Shown in pieces: positions 9,424-19,044 of a stretch of DNA of 64,000 bases; position 1 is the stretch's first letter, and each line of letters starts with the position of its first letter. Both the position numbers and the translations under genes were made by a program. Location: positions 6,448,001 through 6,512,000 of the forward strand of contig NZ_CP053985.1 in assembly GCF_013267355.1 (NCBI RefSeq), read 5' to 3'. The DNA is from Achromobacter pestifer (GTDB taxonomy: Bacteria > Pseudomonadota > Gammaproteobacteria > Burkholderiales > Burkholderiaceae_B). Under the pieces are notes generated by a model that saw only the letters and a list, made by a program, of their open reading frames with translations, did not search any database and was not told the origin of the DNA.

Positions 9424-9834
9424 ATGGAAGTTTCCTTGAGTGGAAGAATGGGCGGCCCAGAGGCAGGCGTGTCCTGGCTCGCCGGAATCGTCCTGCTCCG
9501 GCCCAGGCTGAAGTCCGCGCTGGCCGACCTGGCGGTCGCCGGCCTGCGGACCATTGACGTAGAGATGTGGATCGGCGGCAGCATCACCGACTACGGACCA
9601 GAGGGCTTTTCCTCCACCGCCAGGTACTACGCGAAGAAAGAGTCCTTGTTGCTTGCCATCTCCGTACCCAAGGCAGTGGCGGCGGCCTCCCCGCAAGAGC
9701 GTCCGGACCAGGCCGTGCAGGGCTGGCTGGCCGACGGCTTCAGTTCCGTCAAGCTCCCGCGCAGCGCCCAGAAGCTGCCCTTTGCCCTCATTGCAGAGAC
9801 GGTCCGCTCTTCCTTGGGCATCGCCGCGCAGTGA
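9424..9834 (+). CDS. Small cytoplasmic protein of unknown function at the end of the iron operon
   Basis: 136 residues that I do not recognise. ATG 9424 is favoured over the in-frame GTG 9418 because AGGAG at 9414-9418 is 5 nt before it. It has no signal peptide or clear membrane helix. It contains a central DVEMWIGGSITDYGPEGFSS and a C-terminal LPRSAQKLPFALIAETVRSS. It begins 16 nt after the ABC ATPase gene and is followed by a strong terminator, so it is the last gene of the iron transcription unit. A role in handling the siderophore or released iron is possible but only positional. Confidence 0.7.
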   Translation: MEVSLSGRMGGPEAGVSWLAGIVLLRPRLKSALADLAVAGLRTIDVEMWIGGSITDYGPEGFSSTARYYAKKESLLLAISVPKAVAAASPQERPDQAVQGWLADGFSSVKLPRSAQKLPFALIAETVRSSLGIAAQ

Positions 9835-9853
9835 CAAGCAGCCTTGTGAAATG

Positions 9854-9879
9854 AAAAAGCCCGCCTAAGCGGGCTTTTT
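9854..9879. terminator. Bidirectional rho-independent terminator
   Basis: AAAAAGCCCGC, loop CTAA, GCGGGCTTTTT: a perfect 11-bp stem flanked by A and T tracts. It lies between the convergent iron operon (+) and amino-acid ABC operon (-), 17-20 nt from each, and should stop both. Confidence 0.93.
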
Positions 9880-9896
9880 CCTGCAACGCAGGCGCT

Positions 9897-10691
9897 TCAG
9901 AGCATATGCGCCAGGAACTCGCGGCTGCGAGCCTCGCGCGGCGCGCGGAAGAAATCGGCCGAAGGCGCTTCCTCGATGATGCGGCCTTCGTCCATGAAGA
10001 TGACCCGGTGCGCGACTTCGCGCGCAAAGCCCATTTCGTGGGTGACGACCAGCATGGTCATGCGTTCGTCGGCCAGCTGCTTCATGGTGCGCAGCACTTC
10101 GCCGGTCAGTTCCGGATCCAGCGCCGAGGTGGGCTCGTCAAACAGCATGATGTCCGGCTCCATGGCCAGCGCGCGGGCGATCGCCACGCGCTGCTTCTGG
10201 CCGCCGGACAGGCGCGTCGGATAGTTGTCGCGCTTGTTCAGCAGGCCGACCTTGCGCAGCAGCTCTTCCGCCTTGGGCACGATCTGGGCGCGGGCCATGC
10301 CCTTGACGGTGATGGGCGCCTCGATGATGTTCTGCAGCACCGTCATGTGCGGGAACAGGTTGAACGACTGGAACACCATGCCCATCTTGCGGCAGATGCG
10401 GCGCACGTCGGCGTCGCTGGCGTACTGGCTGTGCCCGCCGGGCACAGCGCGGGCCATGGCCTCGCCTTCGACCTCGATGCTGCCCTCGTCTATGGTTTCC
10501 AGGTGGTTCAGGCAACGCAGGAAGGTGCTCTTGCCGGAACCGGACGGCCCGATCACCGCCACCACTTCGCCCTGGCCCAGGGTCAGCGACACCCGGTCCA
10601 GCACGCGGTTGGAGCCGAAGGATTTGATGATCTCGCGGGCCTCGATCATGACGGGACGCGCGGACGGAGAATTACTGGTCATATTTGGCAT
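9897..10691 (-). CDS. Polar amino-acid ABC transporter ATP-binding protein
   Basis: 264 residues of the GlnQ/HisP type: Walker [11 protein letters not shown]-loop [15 protein letters not shown], signature LSGGQKQR, Walker [15 protein letters not shown], switch His in [12 protein letters not shown]. The first ATG (10691) overlaps the end of the permease gene by 20 nt; ATG 10682, three codons in, is equally possible. It is the last gene of a binding-protein, permease, ATPase operon on the minus strand. Confidence 0.92.
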   Translation of the reverse strand: MPNMTSNSPSARPVMIEAREIIKSFGSNRVLDRVSLTLGQGEVVAVIGPSGSGKSTFLRCLNHLETIDEGSIEVEGEAMARAVPGGHSQYASDADVRRICRKMGMVFQSFNLFPHMTVLQNIIEAPITVKGMARAQIVPKAEELLRKVGLLNKRDNYPTRLSGGQKQRVAIARALAMEPDIMLFDEPTSALDPELTGEVLRTMKQLADERMTMLVVTHEMGFAREVAHRVIFMDEGRIIEEAPSADFFRAPREARSREFLAHML

Positions 10692-11325
10692 AGCGCTTTT
10701 CCATGTGCTGGAAGAACCACGTCAGGATCAGCGTCATGATGAGATAGAAGGCGGCGGCGACCAGGAACGGCGTGGTCGTGAAGTCACGCTGCACGATGCC
10801 GCGCGCCGTGCGCAGGATGTCGTTGAGCGCCAGCACGTAGATGAGCGAGGTGTCCTTGACCAGGGTGATGGTCTCGTTGCTCATGGGCGGCAGCACCCGC
10901 TGCACCATCTGCGGCAGCACGATGCGGCGCAGCGTCTGCAGATAGGTCATGCCCAGCACCTTGCTGCCCTCGTACTGGCCGCGGTCCACCGACTGGATGC
11001 CGGCGCGGAAGATCTCGGCGAAATAAGCCGCATAGTTCAGCGCGAAGGCCACCACGGCGGCCGGAAAGTCCGGCAGGCGGATGCCGATCACCGGCACGAA
11101 CGGCAGCGCGAAGTAGATGAACAGCATCTGCAGCATCAGCGGCGTGCCGCGCATGAGCCAGATATAGCCATTGACCAGGCTGCTGGCCAGCCGCCACTTC
11201 GAGATCCGCACCAGCGCCAGCACCAGGCCCAGCGGGACGGCCAGCGCCAGCGTGATGAAAAACAGCGTCAAGGTGACTTTCGCGCCTTGCGCCAATGGCC
11301 CCAATAGGGAGAGTACGTAGTCCAT
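10672..11325 (-). CDS. Polar amino-acid ABC transporter permease
   Basis: 217 residues with start chosen at ATG 11325 ([19 protein letters not shown]); a longer in-frame start adds only a non-membrane Arg-rich tail. HisM/GlnP family: an N-terminal helix with [20 protein letters not shown] motif (here [18 protein letters not shown]) and the EAA loop [21 protein letters not shown] single permease suggests a homodimer in the membrane. Confidence 0.9.
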   Translation of the reverse strand: MDYVLSLLGPLAQGAKVTLTLFFITLALAVPLGLVLALVRISKWRLASSLVNGYIWLMRGTPLMLQMLFIYFALPFVPVIGIRLPDFPAAVVAFALNYAAYFAEIFRAGIQSVDRGQYEGSKVLGMTYLQTLRRIVLPQMVQRVLPPMSNETITLVKDTSLIYVLALNDILRTARGIVQRDFTTTPFLVAAAFYLIMTLILTWFFQHMEKRYAKYDQ

Positions 11326-11384
11326 GCCGTGGGTTCGCGCCGTCAGCGTCCGTGGACGCCAGGGCAAGATCGTTTCATGAGTAA

Positions 11385-11415
11385 GCCCGCCAGGCGCATC
11401 GGCGCCGCGGCGGGC
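11385..11415 (-). other. Intercistronic stem-loop between binding-protein and permease genes
   Basis: GCCCGCC, A, GGCGC, loop ATCG, GCGCC, GC, GGCGGGC: a 12-bp GC-rich stem with a small bulge in the 144-bp gap between the binding-protein gene and the permease gene. There is no T tract. It could protect the upstream mRNA end or attenuate, so that the periplasmic protein is made in excess. Function is inferred. Confidence 0.5.
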
Positions 11416-11469
11416 TGCGAAATACTGCCGGCGCGCCCGGGCCGGAGGGCCGCGGGCGCCGCCCGCCCC

Positions 11470-12264
11470 TTACTTGATGATGTTGGCGCCGAACCACTGG
11501 GTGGCGATGCGGCCGGCGGTGCCGTCCTGCTTCATCGAATCCAGGGTCTTGTCCAGCTTGCCCAGCAGCTCGGTGTCGTCCTTGCGCACGCCGACGCCGT
11601 AGTCCTCGGTGCCGAAGTTCTCGTCCAGCACGCGGTACTCGCCGGCGCGCTTGCTGATCAGGTAGCGGCCCACCACTTCGTCCACCACAATGGCGTCCAG
11701 GCGGCCGGCGGCCAGGTCCATCAGCGCGGTGACGTTGTCGCCGAACTTCTTGACTTCCTTGATCTGGGCCGCGACCGGATCCTTGGCGATGGCGTCGGTG
11801 GCGCTGCTGCCGTCCTGGGCGCCGACGACCTTGCCGGCCAGGTCAGCCTTGAGCTTCACCGGGGACGCGTTGCCGACGATGATGATCTGGTGGTTGGCCA
11901 TGTAGGGCGCGGTGAAACTGATATTCTTCTTGCGCTCTTCGGTGATGGTCAGGCCGTTCCACAGCACGTCGACGCGCTTGCCGTTGAGTTCGGCTTCCTT
12001 GGCGCTCCAGTCGATGGGCTTGAACTCCACTTCCAGGCCCAGGCGCTTGCTGGCTTCCTTGGCCATGTCGATGTCGAAACCGACGATCTGGTTGTTCGAA
12101 TCGCGGAAACCCATGGGCGGGAAGTTGTCATCCAGGCCGACCACGACCTTCTTGACGGCGGCGGGCGCCTGCGCACCGGCGGCGGCGGGCGCATTGTCGC
12201 TGGGGCCGCAAGCCGTGAGCAGCGCGGTTGCGGAAGCGAGGAGTACAGCTGTCAGTTTTTTCAT
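11470..12264 (-). CDS. Polar amino-acid ABC transporter, substrate-binding lipoprotein
   Basis: 264 residues with a lipoprotein signal (lipobox LLTAC, Cys19), then a type-3 solute-binding domain: VVGLDDNFPPMGFRDSNNQI, GFDIDMAKEASKRLG, WNGLTITEERKKNISFTAPY. This family binds polar or sulfur amino acids; the residues seen do not fix the ligand. It is the first gene of the minus-strand operon reading toward 9897, with a promoter presumably in 12265-12380. Confidence 0.9.
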   Translation of the reverse strand: MKKLTAVLLASATALLTACGPSDNAPAAAGAQAPAAVKKVVVGLDDNFPPMGFRDSNNQIVGFDIDMAKEASKRLGLEVEFKPIDWSAKEAELNGKRVDVLWNGLTITEERKKNISFTAPYMANHQIIIVGNASPVKLKADLAGKVVGAQDGSSATDAIAKDPVAAQIKEVKKFGDNVTALMDLAAGRLDAIVVDEVVGRYLISKRAGEYRVLDENFGTEDYGVGVRKDDTELLGKLDKTLDSMKQDGTAGRIATQWFGANIIK

Positions 12265-12380
12265 CGTTATGGATGCGCCGGGCGCAGGAATGAAGAATGC
12301 CGGAATGGCCAGTCAAAAAGCCGCGAGCCGGTATTTTAGCCTCCCCGCCGACTACGGGCGCAGGCCCGGGGTGACGTCCG

Positions 12381-13253
12381 CTATTGCGCCGGGTGGAAAC
12401 GCTCCAGCAGGCGCAGGAACAGCTCCACGGCGCGCGAGCCGGGGCGCGACACCTCGGTAATCGCGCAGAGGGTGTTCTCGTAGGTGGGTCCGCCCGGCAG
12501 GCGGGTCAGGGCGTGGCGGCGCGAGACCGAATCGGCGTAGTGGGCGGGCAGCAAGCCCACGCAATGGCCGGACGACACCAGCATGGCGATGGCCTCCAGC
12601 CCGGTAGCCTCCGGCCCGCGGGCAAAGCCATAGGCGCCCAGCGCGTCGTGCACGAACGGATGCGAGCGGTAGACCAGCGGCAGGTCGCGGGCCAGGCGCA
12701 CGCTGCCGCGCGCCACGAAGATCTGGTGCCGCTCGATGAACAGCCGCTGGTAGTTGAAGCCGCTTTCCCGCCGGTACATGCCGCGGATGGCGATCTGCAC
12801 CCGCCGCTCGCGCAGCGCCTGGTCCAGCTCGTTGAAGGTCATGACGGTGAGTTCGACCTTGACGTCGGGCGCCTCCAGGCGCATGGCCGCCAGGGCTTCG
12901 GGGATATGGCAGTCGGCGTCGGTAATGACGTGCTCGACCATGCCGATGGACAAGGTGCCTGACAGCACGCCGCGCACCGCATCGATTTCGGGACGGATCC
13001 TTTCCAGCGATTTCAGGGCATCGCGCGCCAGTTCCAGGGCGACCTTGCCCGCTTGCGTGAGTTCGAAGCCCGAGGGGCCGCGGTCGCACAGCCGCACTCC
13101 CAGGGTTTCCTCGACCTCCCGCACGTGCCGGCTGATGGACGCCTTGGACATGTGCAGCTGCTTTTCCGCCGCCGCGAAGCCGTTGGCCTGGGCCACGGCG
13201 CAGAAGATCCGCAGGGAACGCAGGTCGCGTTCGGTGAACTCGGGACGGGACAA
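12381..13253 (-). CDS. LysR-family transcriptional regulator of the guanidino-compound cluster
   Basis: 290 residues. The winged helix-turn-helix at residues 10-70 reads RSLRIFCAVAQANGFAAAEK, LHMSKASISRHVREVEETLG; the rest is the inducer-binding domain. It is divergent from the importer and ureohydrolase genes starting at 13439, the classical LysR layout, with an inverted repeat 18 bp before its start. It most likely activates that operon in response to its substrate. Confidence 0.88.
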   Translation of the reverse strand: MSRPEFTERDLRSLRIFCAVAQANGFAAAEKQLHMSKASISRHVREVEETLGVRLCDRGPSGFELTQAGKVALELARDALKSLERIRPEIDAVRGVLSGTLSIGMVEHVITDADCHIPEALAAMRLEAPDVKVELTVMTFNELDQALRERRVQIAIRGMYRRESGFNYQRLFIERHQIFVARGSVRLARDLPLVYRSHPFVHDALGAYGFARGPEATGLEAIAMLVSSGHCVGLLPAHYADSVSRRHALTRLPGGPTYENTLCAITEVSRPGSRAVELFLRLLERFHPAQ

Positions 13254-13270
13254 GGCAGCGGCTCTGAAAA

Positions 13271-13294
13271 GGTATCGATTTTCGAAACCATACC
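13271..13294. promoter_or_regulatory. Candidate LysR operator in the divergent promoter
   Basis: GGTAT and ATACC form an inverted repeat with a 14-bp spacer containing TTTTCGAAA. The 24-bp element is AT-richer than its surroundings, lies 18 bp upstream of the LysR start and 145 bp upstream of the binding-protein gene, and suits autoregulation plus activation of the divergent operon. Confidence 0.5.
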
Positions 13295-13438
13295 ACTAAA
13301 AAAATCATTTTTCACGACCCAACCCGGCAGATACAGTGGGTCCAGCACTGGCGTCCAGGGGCGCAGACCCCGGCACATTCCGCAAGGAATATTCGCCGGC
13401 CCAGTGCCGGAACCATGACGACATACAAGGGAAAAATC

Positions 13439-14290
13439 ATGCAGAACCTGTCCAGAAGGCGTTTTGTCGCGACCACGCTCGCAGCCGGGGCCACGCTGGC
13501 CCTGCCCTCGCTGTCCTACGCCGAGGGCGGATCGCTGGCCGACATCAAGAAGCGCGGCAAGCTGACCGTGGGCACCGAAGCCGCCTACGAACCATTCGAA
13601 TTCGTCGAAAACGGCAAGGTCGTGGGCTATGGCCACGACGTGCTGCAGCTCATGGCGGCCAAGCTCGGCGTGCAGCTGGAACAGATGAACCTGCCGTTCC
13701 AGGGCCTGTTGCCGGGCCTGATGTCGCGCAAGTTCGATTTCGTCGCGACCAGCGTGGGCATCACCCCCGAACGCGCCCGCCGCTTCGCCTTCACCCAACC
13801 CGTGGGCGTGGTGCGCTCGGTGCTGATGGTGCGGGTGGACGACGCCTCCATCAAGCAGGACATGGATATCGCCGGCAAGATCATCGGGACCCAGATGGGC
13901 TCGTCTTCCCAGCCGGTGGCCGAGGAATTCGAAAAGCGCCTGAAGGAAAAGAACGGCAAGGGCTACGCCGACACCAAGCTGTTCCAGGCCTACCCGGACG
14001 TCTCCAACGCGCTGGCCAACAAGACCGTGGACGTGGCGCTGATGCCCTCGAACATCGCCGCCGTGCAGATGCGCAAGCAGCCGGGCGCATTCCGCATTGC
14101 CGGCGAGATCGGCCAGGCCAAGCTGCTGGCATGGGTCGCCAACCCCAAGGACCTGGAGATCCGCCAGTTCATCAACGACACCTTCGACGAACTGCGCGCC
14201 AGCAACCAACTGCTGGAGCTGCAGAAGAAGTGGTTCGGCGCCCCCATGGACACGCCGCGCGCCAACTACCTGCCTGACGGCGCGATCTAG
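13439..14290 (+). CDS. Amino-acid-type ABC transporter substrate-binding protein (Tat-type signal)
   Basis: 283 residues from ATG 13439, preceded by AAGGGA; an upstream ATG at 13415 would add eight residues. The N-terminus SRRRFVATTLAAG then ALPSLSYA looks like a twin-arginine signal peptide. The mature protein is a type-3 solute-binding protein (GKLTVGTEAAYEPFEFVENG, DFVATSVGITPERARRFAFT). It is the first gene of a plus-strand operon with two permeases, a ureohydrolase, an ATPase, a RidA protein and a deacetylase, so its ligand is probably a guanidino or N-acylated amino acid. Confidence 0.88.
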   Translation: MQNLSRRRFVATTLAAGATLALPSLSYAEGGSLADIKKRGKLTVGTEAAYEPFEFVENGKVVGYGHDVLQLMAAKLGVQLEQMNLPFQGLLPGLMSRKFDFVATSVGITPERARRFAFTQPVGVVRSVLMVRVDDASIKQDMDIAGKIIGTQMGSSSQPVAEEFEKRLKEKNGKGYADTKLFQAYPDVSNALANKTVDVALMPSNIAAVQMRKQPGAFRIAGEIGQAKLLAWVANPKDLEIRQFINDTFDELRASNQLLELQKKWFGAPMDTPRANYLPDGAI

Positions 14291-14301
14291 GCGGACCTCC
14301 C

Positions 14302-14982
14302 ATGCTGGATTGGTTGAATCAGAACGGCGCCCTGGCGCCGTTCCTGCACGGTGTCGTCTCGGGCACGGCGATCACCCTGGCGGCATCGGTGGCGGCGTTC
14401 GCCATCGGCATCTGCCTGGGGGTCGCGCTGCTGCTGGCGCGCTTGTCGCCCTACGCGCCCGTGCGCGGGCTGGTCATGCTCTGGGTCAGCGCCATACGGG
14501 GCACGCCCGCGCTCATCCATATGCTGATCGCCTACTACGTGGTGCCGCCCCTGCTGGGCATCTCCGTGTCGCCGCTGGCGGCCGGGATCGGCGCGCTGGC
14601 CTGTAACACCAGCGCCTATATCGTCGAGATCCTGCGCGGGGCGTTGGGCACGCTGTCGCCCGGCCAGGTGGCGGCCGCGCGCGCGCTCGGCATGCGCAGC
14701 CGGCAGATCTGGCGGCACGTGCTGCTGCCGCAGGTGTTCTACCGCGCCATCCCGCCCTTGACCAGCGAACTCACCATACTTTTGAAGGCCTCGTCGCTGA
14801 TGTCCATCATCGCCGTTCCGGAGCTGGCCACGGTCGCGCGCAACGCCACGCTGCAAAGCGATCTGCCGTTGCAGGTGTTCACCGTGACGGCCGCGGTGTA
14901 CTTCATCATTCTTTTCTGCCTGTCGGCCGCCTCGCGCCTGTGCGAGCGCCGCGTGTCGAGGATGCTGCCCAATGCCCATTGA
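14302..14982 (+). CDS. Amino-acid ABC transporter permease (first of a pair)
   Basis: 226 residues of the HisQ/HisM family with about five helices. The motifs WVSAIRGTPALIHMLIAYYV and the EAA loop CNTSAYIVEILRGALGTLSP are in the expected places. It starts 11 nt after the binding-protein stop and overlaps the second permease gene by 11 nt. The two should form a heterodimeric channel. Confidence 0.9.
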   Translation: MLDWLNQNGALAPFLHGVVSGTAITLAASVAAFAIGICLGVALLLARLSPYAPVRGLVMLWVSAIRGTPALIHMLIAYYVVPPLLGISVSPLAAGIGALACNTSAYIVEILRGALGTLSPGQVAAARALGMRSRQIWRHVLLPQVFYRAIPPLTSELTILLKASSLMSIIAVPELATVARNATLQSDLPLQVFTVTAAVYFIILFCLSAASRLCERRVSRMLPNAH

Positions 14983-15634
14983 TCTCTCTATCGTCGGGCA
15001 GTCCGTCCCCGTCCTGCTCAAGGGCCTGCGGATCACCGCTCTGGTCAGCCTTATCGGCATTCCGCTGGGCATCCTGATCGGCACGATCGCGGCCTATGCC
15101 GCGCAGTCCCGCGGCTTGCTGCGGCCCGTGGCGCTGGCCTACGTGGAACTGGTGCGCAACATTCCGTACCTGATCCTCGTGTACCTGTCGTTCTTCGGTC
15201 TGCCCAAACTGGGGGTTCCGGCCTCCGCCATGTCGGTCGCCATCGGCTGCACCGCCTTCTACACCGGCGGGTACTTCTGCGAGGTGCTGCGCGCCGGGTT
15301 GAAGAGCGTGCCGCGCGGCCAATCCAGCGCGGCCCTGTCGCTGGGCATGACCTACTGGCAGACGCAGCGCCACATCGTCGTGCCACAGCTGTTCGGCTTT
15401 CTCATCCCGCCCACCACCAGCCTGGTCATCATGATGTTCAAGGACTCGGCGATCTTCTCGGTGATGAGCCTGCCGGAAATGACTTACCAGAGCAACCTGC
15501 TCACGGCCAACACCTTCGCCTACCTGGAAGTGCTGGGCACCACCGCCCTCATCTATTGGGTGTGCAGCGTGCTGATGGCCGGCACGGGCCGCCGCCTGGA
15601 AACCCTGGTCCGCCGCAAGACGCGCCAGGCCTGA
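14972..15634 (+). CDS. Amino-acid ABC transporter permease (second of a pair)
   Basis: 220 residues, same family: VELVRNIPYLILVYLSFFGL and the coupling loop FYTGGYFCEVLRAGLKSVPR. It overlaps the preceding permease gene. The ureohydrolase gene follows 27 nt later and the ATPase gene only after that, so the enzyme gene is embedded inside the transporter operon. Confidence 0.9.
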   Translation: MPIDLSIVGQSVPVLLKGLRITALVSLIGIPLGILIGTIAAYAAQSRGLLRPVALAYVELVRNIPYLILVYLSFFGLPKLGVPASAMSVAIGCTAFYTGGYFCEVLRAGLKSVPRGQSSAALSLGMTYWQTQRHIVVPQLFGFLIPPTTSLVIMMFKDSAIFSVMSLPEMTYQSNLLTANTFAYLEVLGTTALIYWVCSVLMAGTGRRLETLVRRKTRQA

Positions 15635-15661
15635 TCCTCCCACCATCAAGGAAACGAGAAC

Positions 15662-16617
15662 ATGAGCACCTATACGGTCCCTCCCCGCATCGGCCACCCC
15701 ACCCTGCTGTACTCCACGCTGGCGCTGGACCTGGACAACCTGCAGGCCGATGTCGCCGTGCTGGGCATGCCCTACGGCTCGCCCTATTCGGCCGCGGACT
15801 TCAGCAACGACCAGACCAATGCGCCCACGGCCATCCGCCAGGCGACCGACCGCGTGGTGCGCCGCCCGGGCCACTACGATTTCGATATCGACGGGCCGCT
15901 GCTGCAAGGCCGCGACGACATCCGCTTCGTGGATTGCGGCGACATCATCCCCGACCTGTCCAAGCCCCGCGGCGAACACTATGAACGCGCCGAGGCCGCG
16001 GTGCGCCGCATCGCCGCCGCGGGAGCCGTGCCCATCGTGCTGGGCGGCGACCACGGCATCACCACGCCCGTCCTGCGCGGCCTGGACCAGCAGGGTCCGA
16101 TCACGCTGGTGCACATCGACGCCCACCTGGACTGGCGCGACGACGTCAACGGCGTGCGCGACGGGCTGTCCAGCCCCATCCGGCGCGCCTCCGAGATGGC
16201 GCACGTGGACCGCATCATCCAGATCGGCCTGCGCGCCCAGGGCAGCGGCCGCCCGGAGGAACTGGACGCGGCGCGCGCCTATGGCGCCGAACTGGTCACC
16301 GCCTACGAACTGCATGACATCGGCATGGACGCGGTGCTCGAGCGCATTCCGGACGGAGGCAACTACTACCTGACCATCGACGCCGACGGCATGGACCCCG
16401 CCACCATGCCAGCCGTCGCCGGCCCCGCGCCGGGCGGCGTCACCTTCGTCCAGGCCCGCAAGCTGATCCACGGCCTGGTGCGCAAGGGCCGCGTGGTGGG
16501 CATGGACATCGTCGAAATCCAGCCCGAAAAAGACCTCAACCAGATTTCCTGCATCACGGCGGGCAGGCTGATCCTCAACCTCATCGGCGCGTCCATCCGC
16601 GCGGGGCATTACGACAA

Positions 16618-16621
<4 letters not shown>
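15662..16621 (+). CDS. Ureohydrolase of the agmatinase/guanidino-acid hydrolase family
   Basis: 319 residues. All metal-binding motifs of the arginase fold are present: GGDHG, DAHLDWRDD and TIDADGMDPATMPA, giving the usual His and Asp ligands for two Mn2+. The enzyme should hydrolyse a guanidino compound to urea and an amine. The motif after the second Asp pair (MPAVAGPAPGG) resembles agmatinases and guanidinobutyrases more than arginases, but the substrate cannot be read from sequence. Its stop overlaps the ATPase start by 4 nt (ATGA). Being inside an amino-acid importer operon, it probably acts on the imported solute. Confidence 0.88.
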
Positions 16622-17361
<740 letters not shown>

Positions 17362-17404
17362 CGGCCGGATAGCCGCCAGATCCATCCGCTGCATCAGGAC
17401 TCCT

Positions 17405-17815
17405 ATGGCCCACACCCGCATCCGCAAATTCAATACCCGCGAAACCTATCCCGAACAACGCCTGGACAACGACCTGTGCCAGGCCGTGGTCGCCGGCAAC
17501 ACGGTGTTCCTGCGCGGCCAGATCGGCCAGGACCTGGACACCCGGGAATCGGTGGGCGTCGGCGACGTCGCCGCCCAGGCAGAAAAAGCCATGGCCAACG
17601 TCGCCATGCTGCTGCAGGAATGCGGCAGCGAACTCTCGCACATCTGCAAGCTCACGGTCTATCTGGTCGACGTGCGCTATCGCGAAGAGGTCTACACCGT
17701 GGTCGGCCGCTGGCTCAAGGGCGTTTTTCCGGTTTCCACCGGCATCGTGGTTTCGGCGCTGGCCCGGCCCGAGTGGCTGGTGGAGATCGACGTTACCGCC
17801 GTGATTCCGGGCTGA
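17405..17815 (+). CDS. RidA/YjgF/UK114-family protein
   Basis: 136 residues with the RidA fold signatures: AVVAGNTVFLRGQIGQDLDT in the N-terminal half and a C-terminal VDVRYREEVYTVVGRWLKG, then PARPEWLVEIDVTAVIPG-like ending. Family members deaminate reactive enamine/imine intermediates, and many are encoded beside catabolic enzymes for amines. AGGA lies 6-9 nt before the start. It lies between the transporter ATPase gene and the deacetylase gene and may clear an imine formed in the pathway. Confidence 0.88.
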   Translation: MAHTRIRKFNTRETYPEQRLDNDLCQAVVAGNTVFLRGQIGQDLDTRESVGVGDVAAQAEKAMANVAMLLQECGSELSHICKLTVYLVDVRYREEVYTVVGRWLKGVFPVSTGIVVSALARPEWLVEIDVTAVIPG

Positions 17816-17827
17816 GGCGGCGACGTC

Positions 17828-18979
17828 ATGGCTACCGCCTCCGAGGCGCTGCTGGCGCGCCTGATCGCCTTCGACACGGTGACCCTCACGCCCAACCTGG
17901 CGCTGATCGAGGTCGTGCGCGAACTGCTGTCGGCGCACGGGATTGCCTGCACGCTGGTGCGCAGCGATGACGGCAGCCGCGCCAACCTGCACGCATCCGT
18001 CGGCCCCGCCGATGTCCCGGGCGTGCTGCTGTCGGGACACACCGACGTGGTGCCCGCCGCCGGACAGGCCTGGACCGTGCCGCCCTTCGCGCTGACCGAG
18101 CGCGACGGACTGTTGTACGGGCGCGGCGCGGCGGACATGAAGGGCTTCGTGGCCTGTGCCGTCAACGCGATGCTGCTGGCCAGCAAGCGCCCGTTGCGGC
18201 GGCCGCTGCAGCTGGCGCTCTCCTACGACGAGGAGATCGGCTGCGTCGGTGTGCGCCGGCTGCTGGACGTCATGGAAATGGCGCCCACCCGGCCCGCGCT
18301 GTGCATCGTGGGCGAACCGACCTCCATGCAGATCGCCACCGGCCATAAGGGCAAGATGGCCTTGCGCGCCGTCTGCCAGGGACTCGAGGGCCATTCCGCG
18401 CTGGCGCCGCGGGCGCTGAACGCCATCCATCTGGCGTGCGACATGGTTGGCGCCATGCGCGCCCTGCAAGACGAGCTGCAGGCCCATGGCGCGCGCGACC
18501 CGGACTACGAGGTGCCCTACGCGACCGTCCACGCGGGCTGCATCCACGGCGGGCGGGCCTTGAACATCGTGCCCAACGAGTGCGTGGTCGACTTCGAGAT
18601 CCGGCATCTGGCGCAGGACGATCCCGACGCGCTGCTTGCGCCCTTGCGCCAGGCGGCCCAGGACATCCGCGCTCAGGCCCGCCTGCGCGCGCCCGCCGCG
18701 GATGTCCGGATAGAGCAGATCAATGCCTACCCGGGCCTGGACACGCACCCGGCCAGCGAGGCCGTGCGTTTCGTGGAATCCCTGCTGCCCGCCGACACCG
18801 GTAAGACCAAGGTGGCCTTCGGCACCGAGGGCGGGCTGTTCACCCGGCGCCTGGACGTCCCGGTGGTGGTGTGCGGCCCGGGATCCATCACGCAGGCCCA
18901 CAAGCCCGACGAGTTCATCTCGCGCGCGCAACTCGCCGAGTGCGATGCATTCCTGGAGCGGCTGTTGGCGGCGCTGTAA
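17828..18979 (+). CDS. ArgE-like M20-family deacetylase (acetylornithine deacetylase type)
   Basis: 383 residues of the M20A peptidase fold. The metal and catalytic motifs are complete: GHTDVVP, GRGAADMKGF, SYDEEIGCVG, GEPTSM, and C-terminal AHKPDEF. The dimerisation lid lies between. ArgE proteins remove an N-acetyl group from acetylornithine. Here the gene is last in an operon with an amino-acid importer and a ureohydrolase, so it may instead deacylate an imported N-acyl amino acid or the product of the ureohydrolase. A biosynthetic argE role is less likely from the context. Confidence 0.85.
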   Translation: MATASEALLARLIAFDTVTLTPNLALIEVVRELLSAHGIACTLVRSDDGSRANLHASVGPADVPGVLLSGHTDVVPAAGQAWTVPPFALTERDGLLYGRGAADMKGFVACAVNAMLLASKRPLRRPLQLALSYDEEIGCVGVRRLLDVMEMAPTRPALCIVGEPTSMQIATGHKGKMALRAVCQGLEGHSALAPRALNAIHLACDMVGAMRALQDELQAHGARDPDYEVPYATVHAGCIHGGRALNIVPNECVVDFEIRHLAQDDPDALLAPLRQAAQDIRAQARLRAPAADVRIEQINAYPGLDTHPASEAVRFVESLLPADTGKTKVAFGTEGGLFTRRLDVPVVVCGPGSITQAHKPDEFISRAQLAECDAFLERLLAAL

Positions 18980-19007
18980 CGCCGGCCCCGGCATTGATTG
19001 CCACGCA

Positions 19008-19036
19008 GCCGGACGCCGCCCGCGGCGGCGCCCGGC
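19008..19036. terminator. GC-rich hairpin between convergent genes
   Basis: GCCGGACGCCGCC, loop CGC, GGCGGCGCCCGGC: a 13-position stem with one A-C mismatch in the 65-bp gap between the deacetylase gene (+) and the Bug receptor gene (-). It has no T tract, so it is a weak intrinsic terminator at best, but its position suits transcript ends from both sides. Confidence 0.45.
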
Positions 19037-19044
19037 CTCCTTGC

